Shown: one piece after another, positions 1-11,836 of the stretch
Layout of the letters: each line of letters begins with the position of its first letter
Numbering within the stretch: the stretch's first letter is position 1
NCBI GenBank assembly: GCA_034509735.1
Contig: JACGWO010000001.1
Coordinates: 33,669,966-33,733,965, forward strand
DNA length: 64,000 nt
From: Sesamum alatum
Lineage: Eukaryota > Streptophyta > Magnoliopsida > Lamiales > Pedaliaceae
Direction: 5' to 3'
Translations under genes and position numbers: made by a program
Notes under the pieces: generated by a model
Databases searched by the model: none
Seen by the model: the letters and a program-made list of their open reading frames with translations, nothing else
Told to the model about the DNA's origin: nothing

Positions 1-166
1 TAATAAAAATAAGCATGCCAAAAGTCCATCAAATTCAAATAATTGAATCATCATATTATTCATACATTTATATAATCTAACATGCCAATAAAGCCATAAA
101 AGCAAGTAGATCATGCCAAGCACATAGATCTATGCCCCTAACATCAAACCGGGCTCTGATACCACT
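1..166 (-). mobile_element. 5' leader start of copia element A0 (body off the left edge)
   Basis: Read on the minus strand, this AT-rich stretch matches the first part of the A1 leader (from 6751), including shared words such as the block around ATAGATCTATG next to the primer site. It is therefore the first internal sequence of a family A copia element facing left, whose 5' LTR begins at 167. The rest of the element, with gag-pol and the 3' LTR, lies outside the window. Confidence 0.85.
152..164 (-). other. Primer-binding site (iMet-tRNA type) of A0
   Basis: The minus strand reads TGGTATCAGAGCC, the usual plant copia primer site complementary to the 3' end of initiator tRNA-Met. It lies two bases inside the LTR end (TTCA, then AG, then the site). 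It is unmutated here, whereas A1 has G to A at the second position. Confidence 0.88.
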
Positions 167-1400
167 TGAAGGACAAGCAGATTCGCCTGGGAGCGCGAGC
201 GGAAGTGAGAAAGCGAGAAAGGGTGCGTAAATTTAAATCTAATTTAAATATACGAATCCCAAGGGGTGTACCCTTGGGTGCTCAACCGGGCGTTCGATGT
301 AGGATGTGTAAATATTAGAAACTTATATTTAAACACATAGGGCATAGATGTATATAAAATCAATCAAAGCGTAGTAAAACCATTACCTTTGATTGATTAG
401 CGTGTGCTCCCGGCTACTTGCATTGTTCCTTCTCCGGAATGCTCACGAAATCCAAACGTATGGATTCTCAGAAGGTGATCCACACCACACCGGAAGAAAC
501 GCACGTTCTTCTTGCTAGAAAAGAACGGGTTTAAGAAGGAATCGGTTTAAGAGAAGAATACTATGAATTAGTGTTCTCTTAAACTTACTTTGTTCTTCCT
601 CTTTATTTCAAAACCAAGTGAAGAACACAAGTGAAAAGGGGAGGAAAAATCGTGAGTTAGAGAGGGAGAGGAGATCCGATTTTTGTCTTCTCTTTTTCCT
701 CGAAAAAGATGAATAGTGAATCCCTTATGCTTGGTGTTGTATATTCTAATATATATACATAATTAATGTGATTATTGGAATGTGTCTAGGTTCATCCAAG
801 GATGTCTAGATTCATTCCAATCAATCACCATCAATTTTTCAATCAAGCCTACCAAAATTTATGGTATGATCAAATCATACCAAAAGGGAAGAGCTTGATT
901 GGAGTTGATTTATCTCTTCCCAAAAGAGATAAGTCAACATACCACCTAGCATGAAACATGGCTGATTTTGCTTCCTCCAAGGGAGCATCTCGGCCATGTT
1001 TAATTAAGGGAAGAAGTCCAACTTCTTCCTATTCCAAAATCGGAATTATTTCTCCTCTCGGGTAAAATTTAACAGACCGGGTTTTGTCGTAATCCAATTA
1101 CGACGAACCCAACATTAAATCCAATTTAATGTCCATTTAAATTATTCCCGTTGATCTTGTAATCCAATTAAAAGATCCACCGTCTCAACGTCTCAACTTT
1201 CCATATTTAATCAAAAATCCAATTAACTGATTAAACGAAGGCCCGATACAATATCGGCCCGTCCATCCAATGGACTTTCCCTTAAGTAATCCAATTACTT
1301 ATTTTATCCTTTGAGATTGACTCCAAGTCAATCTCTAAACCTCCTCGGTGATTTGTGTGTGACCCTTTAGGTTCACCCTCAGCTAGACTTGGGCCCGTGT

Positions 1401-3398
1401 TGAAAGAAAATCCGGTGGATCGTCTCGGGAATTGCGCGAATGCAGAAGCACGGTAAAAATAAACATATTAAAATTTAAAAAATAAAAGGCATGCTTTTAA
1501 TTTAAAGAACACGCTCAAGGGGTGTGCCCTTGAAGTTCCCAGGCGTTCGGTGTATCTCATGATCATAAAACAATTAAATAAATCATGGAGGCCATAGAGT
1601 TGAAAAATAAAGAGGGACGAAAATCTTGAACGAGACCTACCCGTTGTCGTTTTCGTCTTCAACTGCGACTCGCGTTGTTCCCCGTTTTGCACCAAGACCT
1701 CGTTCTTGAGATCCTCCAAATCGTGACACACGATCCACCCACGTATCTTGCACGTCGTGCTAGCAACGAACAAGTATTATTTTTAGAGTGGACGAATCAA
1801 TAACTCGTTATCAATTAACGGTAGTGGTTCATCTAAGTTCTTGATGTTCCAAGAACAAAAAGAACTAAGAAAAAATATTTTCTTGCTAGAGAAAGAGAGA
1901 GGGGCGGACGAGAGGTAGGAGAGGGAGAGTGTGTGTTGTGTGTGTTTTTCAAGAATCATCAATCTCACAAATGTTGGAAGTTAGGGGTTTATATAGAGGA
2001 AGAGTTTAATCCTCTTTAAACTCAAACTCTAAGTAACCTAATTTGACTAGGATTTTGACCTAGTCAAAGTCCTAGTCAAACTAGTGTTTGACCTAGTCAA
2101 ATGAATCCTAGCCTTCCATCTCCCCTTTCCATCTCAACCGTTGATTTTAATTTAATGGAATATTTAAATCCTATTAAATATTCCAAAAGGCTAAAAGAAT
2201 AAATATAATATAATAAATAAATATTATAATTTATTCTAAGCCCATTAAATCAACCCTTTTAATAAATCCTATTTATTAATTTAATTCCCTTTATCAAATA
2301 GAAGGAATTAATTTCTCCAAGAAAATATAGGACCCGATTAAATCTAATTTAATCATTCCTTTACTCCAATATTTAATTCCAAATTAAATACTAAGTGTGT
2401 GTGGATAGTGTGTGACTCTTTAGGTTCACAATTCAGTTAGACTTGGTCGGATTCCTAGAATCCGTCCGTTACCATGGGTGGCCATCTAGCAATGGTCCAT
2501 GGCACTAGAGACTAGGTGAAATTTTCGGGGATGAACATTTAGGCTCTAACAGTACACTTGTCCTTCTGTCTTCGGTCTCATCACTTAGGGTCTAGGGCAC
2601 GGAAAATGCAGGTACCCATTTTGGACCTAAGTGTCGGTCTGTCCTCACCAAACGCCGCAAGGGAAACCTTTTTCCCTTCTGTTCAGTCACTGTGGCCACA
2701 GATTTCAGGGACAAGACACAGAGCATATATGAGACTCAACTGTCAACACCTTTTGACAGGAGAGAGATCCTTTCTTGGAAACTACTGTCACTTTGTGCAC
2801 CCGAGCTGCACTAGACATGGCTTATGACTACTCAAGAGTATTTTGGCAATCTCTCACCATATCTATGCACAGGTAAACTCAGCAGTTCCTCAAGTCAAAG
2901 GACTTGGCCTGTACCGTTGGAACCGGGAATACACGTCATACCTTGCTGACCATACTCAAGGCCCTCCGTATGACGGTTCCCGCGAGTCACCTCAGTCAGC
3001 TGCTTCCTAGCACGCTGACCCACTAACACTGCTTAGACGACCTTCGTCACCCGTCGATGAAATACGACAGCAGATGCTTAGTGCAAGTCTCAAAGGGAAT
3101 CCCGGTACCCATTTTCGGGATTCCTTGACTTGGAGATTTCCGGACTGATTCGATGAGACTGATTTCATGGACCTACCTCCAAGCGTAGTCCCAGTCCCCG
3201 AAAACGTTACTCAGTCCGTGGGCTTTGTTTGCGTAGTGAACAGAAATGTAAATGCAGATAAGTGAACGTAAACAAAGTATTGCCATATGAATTTTCACTT
3301 CTTTATTCATAAATGTTTTTATCAAATACCAAAGAATTGTCTAGACATAGGTTACATATTCCTGCCAAAATTGGCTTACATGGTCACCTATTCTAACA
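1401..3398 (-). mobile_element. Solo LTR, copia family B
   Basis: A complete family B LTR (1998 bp, TG...CA) in reverse orientation, homologous to 21214-23216, 33933-35951, 39167-41163 and 47157-49135. It is flanked by a perfect 5 bp duplication CGTGT (1396-1400 and 3399-3403) and has no internal region. That is the signature of one insertion followed by recombination between its two LTRs. It contains the family TATA box (minus strand, 1988-1995) and the dyad CTGTGGCCACAG at 2690-2701. Both flanks are the family A LTR of A0. Confidence 0.93.
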
Positions 3399-4747
3399 CG
3401 TGTCCAACAAGGGCCCGTTACCATGGGTGGCCGTCTAGCAACGGTCCATGGCAATAGAGACTAGGTGAATTAGCGTGAACATTTAGGCGTCGATTCCGTA
3501 AGGATACGATCCTTCCGTCTACCGTCTCCCGGCCTTAGTCTAGGGTATGGAATTGGGCGTCGGTTCCCATCCTTGACTAGGCATCTATGCTTAATACTCG
3601 AGACCACGTATGCTTCATTGCATCGACACAGGAAACCATTTCCTGTTCGACCAACCACTGTGGCCACAGCTTCGAACAGCATGAACGTGTCTCCGAGTGC
3701 ATAGGAGATACCTCTGTCACATACTGACAGGGGACGGATCCTCTTCTTGGAATCCACCGTCCTCGCTACACATTCCGACTACACTGGACAAGGCTTACGA
3801 TAATCATCTTACATAATCATCACCTCTCGCCAGATCCAAGATACAACCGTCCTGTGCACGTAACTGCCATGATTCCTCAAGTTTGAGGATTACTCCCGTA
3901 CTATCAGAAACGGGGAAATCCAATCATACCGACCAAGCCTCCAAGGCTTCCATATGATGATCCCCACGAGTCAATCCAGTCGGCTCGACCCCAGTCGACC
4001 AACCCATCAAGATCGTGTTGGAATAGGTGACCAGAAAGCCAATAGGTTTGGCAATTTGTAACCTATTCGACAACTTGATGTAAATGTAATATTATTATGT
4101 GATGAATAAGATGAGTGTCCGTCACCAATGGTACCTTCTTTGTTGCGCTCATCTTACATTTGTTAAAATGGTGTTTAACTTATATTGCAACAAAGCCCAC
4201 AGACCATGGATAACAACTCGTGCAGTTGGGCCACGCATTGGATGGTGGTCATGAAACCAACTGATTAAGAATTGGGTCTGAAACGCTCCAAGTCGAGGAC
4301 CTCGAGACAGGGCATCGAGAGTCCTATTGAGACTTGCGTCAAGAGTCGTGTTCATTGGATGAGTGTCTTGTTTCATCGGCGACGGGTGTGGGACGCCTAC
4401 ATGATCTTGATGGGTTGGTCGACTGGGGTCGAGCCGACTGGACTGACTCGCTGGGATCATCATATGGAAGCCTTGGAGGCTTGGTCGGTATGATTGGTTT
4501 TCCCCGGTTCCGATAGTACGGGAGTAATCCTCAGACTTGAGGAATCATGGCAGTCACGTGCACAGGACGGCTGTATCTTGGATTCGGCGAGAGGTGATCA
4601 TTCTGTAAGATGATCATTATAAGCCTTGTCTAGTGCAGTCAAAATGTGTAGCGAGGACGGTGGATTCCAAGAAGAGGATCCTTCCCCTGTCAGTATGTGA
4701 CAGAGGTATCTCCTATGCACTCGGAGACACGTTCATGCTATTTGAAG

Positions 4748-4759
4748 CTGTGGCCACAG
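4748..4759. promoter_or_regulatory. LTR dyad CTGTGGCCACAG (example copy)
   Basis: A perfect 12 bp palindrome present at the same place in all family A and B LTRs: 2690-2701, 3658-3669, 4748-4759, 13041-13052, 21911-21922, 34643-34654, 37110-37121, 40442-40453 and 48412-48423. Family C has CTATGGCCATAG (16875-16886), again perfect. The role is unknown; it may be a binding site for a dimeric factor. Confidence 0.62.
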
Positions 4760-5657
4760 TGGTTGGTCGAACAGGGAATGGTGTCCTGTGTCGACACAAT
4801 GAAGCATACGTGATCTCGAGTATTAAGCATAGATGCCTAGTCAAGGATGGGAACCGACGCCTAATTCCATACCCTAGACTAAGGCCGGGAGACGGTAGAC
4901 GGAAGGATCGTACCCGTACGGAATCGGCGCCTAAATGTTCACGCCAATTCACCTAGTCTCTAGTGCCATGGACCGTTGCTAGACGGCCACCCATGGTAAC
5001 GGGCCCTTGTGGGACACGTGCCCAAGTCTAGCTGAGGGTAAACCTAAAGGGTCACACACAAATCACCGAGGAGGTTGAGAGATCGACTTGGAGTCAATCT
5101 CGAAGGATAAAAGAAGTAATTGGATTACTTAAGGGAAAGTCCATTGGATGGACGGGCCGATATTGTATCGGGCTTTCATTTAATCGGTAAATTGGATTTC
5201 GATTAAATATGGAAAGTTGAGATGTTGAGACGTTGGATCTTTTAATTGGATTAAAAGATCAACGGGAATAATTTAAGTGGACATTAAATTGGATTTAATA
5301 TTGGGTTCGTCGTAATTGGATTACGATAAAACCCGGTCCGTTAAATTATACCCGAGAGGAGAAATAATTCCTAATTTGGAATAGGAAGAAGTTGGACTTC
5401 TTCCCTTAACTAAACATAGCCGACATGCTCCCTTGGAGGAAGCAAAATCAGCCATATTGCATGCTAGGTGGTATGTTGACTTGTCTCTTTTTGGAAAGAG
5501 ACAAATCAACTCCAATCAAGCTCTTCCCTTTTGGTATGATTTGATCATACCATAAATTTTGGTAGGCTTGATTGAAGAATTGATGGTGATTGATTGGAAT
5601 GAATCTAGACATCCTTGGATGAACCTAGACACATTCCAATAATCACATTAATTATGT

Positions 5658-6750
5658 ATATATATTAGAATATACAACACCTAGCATAAGTGATTCATTA
5701 TTCATCTTTTTTTAGGAAAAAGAGAAGACAAAAATCCTCTCCTCTCTCTCAAAATTTCGTGCTCCCTCCCTCTCTTACACTTGTGTTCTTCACTTGATTT
5801 TTGAATCAAGAAGAAGAACAAAGTAAGTTTAAGAGAACACTAATTCATAGTGTTCTTCTCTTAAACCGATTCCTTCCTAAACCCGTTCTTTTCTAGCAAG
5901 AAGAACGTGTGTTTCTTCCGGTGTGGTGTGGATCACCTTTGGAGAATCCATACGTTTGGATTTCGTGAGCATTCCAGAGAAGGAACAACGCTAGTAGCCG
6001 GGAGCATACGCTAAACAATCAAAGGTAACGGTTTATTACGCTTTGATTGATTTCAATTGTATATCTATGCCCTATGTGTTTAAATATATGTTTTAATATT
6101 TACACATCCTACATCGAACGTCCGGTTGAGCACCCAAGGGTACACCCGCTTGTCCTTCAAGATATATATGAGAATATGCAACACCAAGCATAAGTGATTC
6201 ATTATTCATCTTTTTCTAGGAAAAAGAGAAGTAAAAAATCATCTCCTCTCTCTCAATTTTCGTGCTCTCTCCCTCTCTTACACTTGTGTTCTTCACTTGA
6301 TTTTGAATCAAGAAGAAGAACAAAGTAAGTTTAAGAGAACACTAATTCATAGTGTTCTTCTTTTAAACCGATTCCTTCCTAAACCCGATCTTTTCTAGTA
6401 AAAAGAACGTGTGTTTCTTCCGGTGTGGTGTGGATCACCTTTGGAGAATCCATACGTTTGGATTTCGTGAGCATTCCGGAGAAGGAACAACGCTAGTAGC
6501 CGGGAGCATACGCTAAACAATCAAAGGTAACGGTTTATTACGCTTTGATTGATTTCATTTATATATCTATGCCCTATGTGTTTAAATATATGTTTTCAAT
6601 ATTTAGACATCCTACATCGAACGCCCGGTTGAGCACCCAAGGGTACACCCCTTGGGATTCGTATTTCAAATTAGATTTTGATTTAATTTACGTACTTTTC
6701 GCGCTTTCTCGCTTTCGCTCGCGCTCCTGGGCGGATCCGCATGTCTTTCA
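5658..6750 (+). repeat. Internal tandem duplication in the A1 5' LTR
   Basis: About 5658-6160 and 6161-6750 are two copies of the LTR 3' third (AGAATAT...AAGTGATTCATTATTC...AACGCCCGG block). The first copy lacks the CTTGGGATTCG...GGATC segment and ends CGCTTGTCCTTCAAG, so an LTR 3' terminus plus the AG of the internal spacer is embedded at about 6146-6161. The 3' LTR has one copy only. Template switching during reverse transcription or unequal exchange could produce this. Confidence 0.8.
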
Positions 6751-6752
6751 AG

Positions 6753-6765
6753 TAGTATCAGAGCC
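6753..6765 (+). other. Primer-binding site (iMet-tRNA type) of A1
   Basis: Reads TAGTATCAGAGCC, one base off the standard TGGTATCAGAGCC. It lies two bases after the LTR end. Confidence 0.85.
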
Positions 6766-8557
6766 AAGTTCGATATAAGGGACATAGATCTATGTGTTCG
6801 GCATGATCTACTTGCTTTTAAATGGCTTTATTGACATGTTGGATTACATAAATATATGAATAATATGATGATTCAATTGTTTGGATTTAATGGACTTTTG
6901 GCATGCTTAATTTTATTAGGTTGGATCTAAAATTGCATGCTTATTTTTAGAATAATATTATTTTTATTGTGCTGAAACATTTTTGAAAAAAAAAAAAAAT
7001 TTGATCGAGCCGGCAGTGGCCGAAGCCCAGCGCGAGCGGGCGCGCGCGCTGTGCGCAGCCGACCGCTGCTGGCCGAGGCCAGCGCGTGCGCTGCCCTGTG
7101 CGCGCGGCCGGGCGGCCAGCACAACGGCTTGGCCGTTTTGTGCCGTTTTTCGACTTTTTCCAAAAAATTTGATTTTCTGTATATTCTGCACAATATTCTG
7201 AAAATATATTAATTTTGTATTTTTAATTTTGGAATAATTGGATTATTCCTTGAATTAAATTTGCTTAATTAATTTAGGATTAATACATGCATTGGATGCA
7301 TTGTTTAAAATGTCCATTAAATTTGAAATTTGAATTTTGCATATTATTTGTATGTTTATGCTTTTGTGATGTTGGACATCACTTGGGTATTTGGAATATC
7401 CATTGGTATTTATGCATGATTATTTGGAATAATTGTGTTATGTGAGTTGATGGAATCAACATGGGATGATCACAAGAGCCCTAGACCTTATGTTTGGATG
7501 AATGTATGATCATTTATTTTCTGTTGGGTGGGGCCTGCGTGCCTCTTGTTTTTGGGACTATCATCTCCCGTATTTTTCAGCCTCATGATGTTAAGGCTTG
7601 TTTTCTTTATTACCGATGTATTACTTTCAGTTGTAATGAGAGTAGATAGGACTGGTGAGGTTTTAACTTTAACAAGCAATTGGAGTCGGAGACCCCAAGG
7701 AGGAGTATCAAGGCGTGAAACAAGAAGCACTTCAAGGCCTATTGGAATGACAATGGGTTTATTATTATTTTAATAATTTAGGACCACCCTAGACAGACCA
7801 TAGACTCACTGCGGGATCAGTGGTTCGCATAGGTTGGGCTTGTGATCATCCTAACAGGGGTATGCTATGTTTTATGCATGCGGCGTTTTTTATTTATCGC
7901 TTTAAATATTGGATATTTATGCATGCTAAAACACCATAATGTGATGAGGTCTCGGTCACACTTAAACTCTCATTTGGTTGGACCAAATTAAATATTAGGC
8001 CCAGAACGGACTTGGATCAAAATGGTATTTTGGTCTGTCCGAGCCTTCCATCCACAGCAATGTGGTGAGGAAGCTACCACTACCCAAGTGTGGTCTCACG
8101 AGTCGTGGCACACTTGGAATAGGGGAAAGCTGCACTATTGTTGTGAACAAAAAGACTGCGCTCGCTGTTTCCCTGTCTCACGAGTCGTGGGGGGCGACAG
8201 TTTGAGGTATGATTTGGTTGATGAGTCGGGCCTAACACTGAGTAACATGGTTCGCTTGGAGTCCTCGGAACCATGCGAATAGGTGAGGCAAAATATCTTG
8301 GTAATCTCATTGGATGAGAATGATATTGGATATCTCCCACAAGGTCTTCTTCATGTGAATCGTAAAAGCGGGGCATGGAGATTACGCTTGTGGATCCCAA
8401 GCCCACTAGGAAATGGTTTCCCGAAACTCCGCTTGAGAGTGGCGGACTTTCGTATAAATAGTGGGAGGGTTAAAGACTAAAAGACCAAGTCTTCAACTTG
8501 AACAATAATATTACCATCATTTGCCAATTTCTGCTTTACATTTTCATTAATGTAGAT
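6766..8557 (+). mobile_element. Non-coding leader of A1
   Basis: A 1.8 kb untranslated leader without a convincing gene. It contains an A-run and then a short GC-rich block at about 7010-7145 (equivalent to the much longer GC block in B1 and B2), AT-rich sequence, and a conserved segment at 7790-8480 shared with B1, B2 and C. That segment includes the paired palindromes at 8097-8107 and 8179-8189. Short open frames here are not conserved between families and are not called. Confidence 0.75.
8097..8189 (+). promoter_or_regulatory. Paired palindromes CACGAGTCGTG in the A1 leader
   Basis: Two perfect copies of CACGAGTCGTG (8097-8107 and 8179-8189), each an inverted repeat CACGA/TCGTG around a central G and preceded by TCT. 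The same pair at nearly the same spacing is found in B1 and B2. Function is unknown: an RNA hairpin pair for dimerisation or packaging, or a DNA-binding dyad, are possible guesses. Confidence 0.6.
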
Positions 8558-9445
8558 ATGTCTAAGAACCCATTAACCATGATTCTCGAGACTAAACAAT
8601 TCAACGGAACGAACTACTAGGACTGGCTGAGAAACCTGAGGATTGTCCTCGGTTTCGAGAACCAAGGCTACGTCTTGGACGAGCCGCCACCGAGCGACTT
8701 ACCGGAGGGGTCCACGCCTGAAGAACGTTTGACGTTCGAGAAATGGCATGAGGACAACCGGAAAGTACGCAGTATCATACTAGCTTTGATGTCTAATGAC
8801 ATTCAGAAGCAATATGAGAGGCTGGACAACGTCTCCGCCATAATGCTCCGCACGAACGAGGTTTGTGCGGTTCCGGATAGGCATATCAGATATGCCGCCA
8901 CAAAAGCATTCTTTGGCACCAAGCTTGTTGAAGGAGCGTCTGTACAAAGTCATGGGGTCAAGATGCTCTCCCTAGTGGAGAAACTCGAGGACCTTAAAGC
9001 TGGGCTTAACAATGACATGTACATTGATGTGATCCTCCAGTCGCTTCCTCCATCCTATGACCCGTTTGTTGTAAACTATAACATGAACGGACTTGAGAAG
9101 TCTATTCATGAGTTGAACAACATGCTGGTCCAATACGAGGCAACGACCCACAAGTCGGCGCCGGCGGTATTGATAGGAGAGGCTTCGACCTCCAAGGCGA
9201 ATGGCCAGAGGGCTGGACGCTGCAAGAGGAAGAAGGGCAAAGGGAAGACGGTTGTGGCCCCTGCTCGCGCTCCAGGCGTCCCTGTTGCTCCGGTTGGACC
9301 GAGCAAAGGGAAAGGGAAGGCCCGTGCTTCTCAGCGGTCCAAGGCAAATGATGTCTACATGCATTGCCAAGGGAAAGGGCATTGGAAGAGGGAGTGCCCA
9401 CAAATCCTCTCCAACCCAGGTGTGTTTGTGGTTAAGTTAATATGA
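8558..9445 (+). pseudogene. A1 gag (copia capsid/nucleocapsid), broken
   Basis: Begins MSKNPL at 8558, the same start as in B2. An in-frame TAG at 8618-8620 follows codon 20, after which the frame stays open to 9445. The capsid part is of the plant copia gag type (DWLRNLRIVL near the start, then ATKAFFGTK and LQSLPPSYD). The C-terminal part is basic, rich in KGKGK, and ends in a zinc knuckle in which the first cysteine is replaced: YMHCQGKGHWKREC where B2 has a full C-x2-C-x4-H-x4-C. A one-base shift then moves the reading frame, so protease starts in another frame at 9442. Gag would form the virus-like particle in the cytoplasm; this copy cannot. Confidence 0.88.
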
Positions 9446-10266
9446 TTACTAATTCTGCTTCATGGGTATTGGATACCGGGTGTGGTGCTCACATCTGCAA
9501 TGATTTGCAGGCACTGCAAAGAAGCAGAAGGCTAACCAAGGATGAGATGATCCTGAGGCTAGGCGATGGCAAGGCCGTTGCTGCGGAGGCCGTAGGATCA
9601 CTAGAGTTAGCCATTAGTAGTCATGTTAGGATTGTACTGAACGACTGTTTCTATGTACCTAGCACGATTAAAAACATTGTTTCCATCCCGGTCCTTGATA
9701 AGGAGGGACATGAATTTACCATCAATAAAAACGGTTTTTTCATTATCAAAGGTGGTATTTCTCATCTGCTTGGTACATTGGTCAACGGTCTGTACATACT
9801 TCAACAGTCTAATTGGATTATGACTGCAGAACACAAACGAAAACGTGATGATCACAATAACGCACAGATATGGCATGCGAGGTTAGGTCATATCTCTAAA
9901 GATATCATAAGAAGGTTGGTGGACTCAAAGGGTCTAGAAATAGACGATTTGGACAACCTACCGACCTGCGAATCCTGTCTGAAGGGAAAGATGACCAAGA
10001 AACCCTTTGTTGGACAAAGTACGCTAGCCAGTGGTCTGTTGGATTTGATCCATACAGATGTCTGTGGTCCACTAAATACTCAGGCTAGAGGTGGGTACTC
10101 GTACTTCATAACCTTTACCGATGATCACTCGTGGTATGGTTATGTTTACCTGATGAGGTACAAGTCTGAAGCCTTTGGAAGTTTTAAGGAATACAGACTT
10201 GAAGTAGAGAACCAAACCGGTCGAAAGATCAAAGCTCTTCGGCGGACCGAGGCGGAGAGTATTTGA
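9442..10266 (+). pseudogene. A1 protease and integrase N-terminal part, broken
   Basis: Open frame with the aspartic protease motif DTGCGAHIC near its start (about residue 12), then the integrase zinc domain (H-x4-H in WHARLGHIS and C-x2-C in TCESCLKGK), then the first catalytic Asp (HTDVCGP). A one-base deletion at about 10240, just before the second catalytic Asp, ends the frame at 10266. Its ATG overlaps the gag stop by four bases (ATGA). Comparison with B2 shows this is a frameshift in a once continuous polyprotein, not a natural second gene. Confidence 0.87.
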
Positions 10267-10538
10267 GTGGTGAGTTTACTAATTATCTAAAAGAGAATGG
10301 GATTCTCTCTCAGTGGACCCCTCCTGGAACACCGCAACTTAATGGTGTGTCTAAAAGGAGGAAACGGACCTTGGTGGACATGGTTCGATCCATGATGAGT
10401 TTTACCGAACTACCCCTTTCCTTCTGGGGATACGCTCTTGAGACGGCGGCCAAAGTTTTGAACTTGGCGCCATCTAAAAAGGTATCCCAGACGCCATATG
10501 AGATATGCATGGCAAGCCTGCCTCCTACAAATACTTGA
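10263..10538 (+). pseudogene. A1 integrase core C-terminal part, broken
   Basis: Continues the integrase core in a new frame. The PPGTPQLNGVS segment is followed by Lys (GVSKRRKRT) where the third acidic residue of the D,D-35-E triad should be; B1 keeps Glu and B2 has Gln. The following MVRSMMSF and LSFWGYALETAAK segments are typical of copia integrase. A further one-base loss at about 10505 ends the frame at 10538. Confidence 0.85.
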
Positions 10539-11146
10539 AAGTGTGGGGTTGCCCCGCATATGTCAAGAGATTAGTGGGATATAAACTGGACTCGAGGTCT
10601 AGTTTATGCAGGTTCATCGGCTATCCAAAAGAAACTGCGGGGTATTATTTCTATGATCCCTCCGAGCAAAAAGTTTTTGTCTCGCAAAACGCAGTGTTCT
10701 TGGAAAAAGGTTTTCCATCGGATAGTCGACGCGATGAGGTGCTCCTTGAGGAATCAAGTGAGGCACCCCAAGAGGCGGCAGTGACATCTGAGCCAGAAGT
10801 TCCCACTGATATTGTTCCAGTCCTCCGTAGGTCGGCCAGAGTATCCCATGCACCTGATAGGTATGGATTTCTGGGCCTGACCGGTCAGTTGGATAATGAT
10901 CCAAAGACATACGGAGAAGCGATGTCGGACATCGATTCAGACAAGTGGCTTGAGGCCATGAAATCCGAGATGGACTCGATGGGTACAAACAAGGTTTGGA
11001 CCCTAGTAGATCCACCCAAAGGGGTTAAACCCGTAGGGTGTAAATGGGTCTACAAACGTAAGCTTGGAGCTGACGGGGAGGTTACAACCTTCAAAGCCAG
11101 GCTTGTGGCAAAAGGTTACACTCAACGACCCGGGGTCAATTTTTAG
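10505..11146 (+). pseudogene. A1 integrase tail and reverse transcriptase start, broken
   Basis: Contains the integrase C-terminal segment (GKPASYKYLKVWGCPAYVK and the FIGYPKETAGYYFYDP motif), the variable linker, and the start of RT (KWLEAMKSEMDSM, WVYKRKLG, FKARLVAKGYTQRPG). It ends at a TAG at 11144-11146 where B1 and B2 have GAG. The linker is shorter than in B1 and B2, which carry an additional Gln/Pro-rich stretch. Confidence 0.86.
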
Positions 11147-11836
11147 GAAACCTACTCGCCCGTAGCAATGGCCAAGTCCATTCTGAAACTGCTTGCCATA
11201 GCAGCATGGTATGACTATGAAATATGGCAGATGGATGTGAAAACGGCTTTCCTCAACGGTTTCGTAGAGGAAGATATCTATATGGATCAGCCGGAAGGTT
11301 TCACAACTGTTGGAGAAGAGCAGAAGGTCTGCCATCTCCAAAGGTCCATCTACGGCCTTAAACAAGCTTCCTGAAGCTGGAACATACATTTTGATGAAGT
11401 CATACGGGGATATAATTTCACCAAGAACGAGTCCGATTCTTGTGTATACAAGAAGATCAGTGGGAGCTCAGTTGCGTTTCTGGTACTTTACGTGGATGAC
11501 ATCTTGCTCATTGGGAATGACGCTAAGATGTTGGGTACCACTAAAGCTTGGTTATCAACGCAATTCTCCATGAAGGATATGGGCGAGCCATCCTACATCC
11601 TTGGCATCAAGATCTACAGGGATAGGTCTAGAAGGATGTTAGGAATGGCCCAGTCCTCGTACATTGAGAAAGTCTTGAAGAGATTCAAGATGGAGAACTC
11701 AAAACGAGGATTCCTTCCTATGAGGCATGGAATTAAGTTATCCAAGAAGCAGTCTCCTAAGACTGATGAGGAGCTTAAAAAGATGTTGGACATCCCCTAT
11801 GCTTCAGCCGTAAGTAGCATACAGTATGCTGTTTAG
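11147..11836 (+). pseudogene. A1 reverse transcriptase core, broken
   Basis: The frame from the previous segment continues after the TAG. It carries the catalytic segment QMDVKTAFLNG, then a TGA at 11372-11374 (CGA in B1 and B2), then the YVDD catalytic box (LYVDDILLIGND, about 11485-11520) and the segment QSSYIEKVLKRFKM. It ends at a TAG at 11834-11836. RT would copy genomic RNA into cDNA in the virus-like particle. Catalytic residues are still visible, but the stops prevent expression. Confidence 0.87.

Larger units (their letters stand above)
4016..6750 (+). mobile_element. 5' LTR of A1 (2735 bp, family A)
   Basis: Starts TGTTGGAATAGG and ends TTCA immediately before the AG spacer and PBS. 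It matches the 3' LTR at 12309-14539 with scattered substitutions, but carries an extra copy of its 3' third (see 5658-6750). It holds the dyad CTGTGGCCACAG at 4748-4759. No protein function is credible inside it; the short open frames recur only because the LTR recurs. Confidence 0.93.

Noticed and set aside
2558..2827. Short open frames recurring in the family B LTRs (also at 40312, 48282 and elsewhere)
   Set aside because: They follow LTR homology, differ in frame and length between copies, and resemble no known protein.
6753..6765. tRNA-like words (TGGTATCAGAGCC, TGGCGCC) as tRNA genes
   Set aside because: Only the 12-18 bases complementary to tRNA 3' ends are present, directly beside LTR ends; they are primer-binding sites. 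No cloverleaf was found.
9442..9445. ATGA overlap of gag and protease frames in A1 as a programmed recoding or coupled translation signal
   Set aside because: B2 reads through the same place in one continuous frame, and A1 has many other frameshifts, so this is a random one-base loss.
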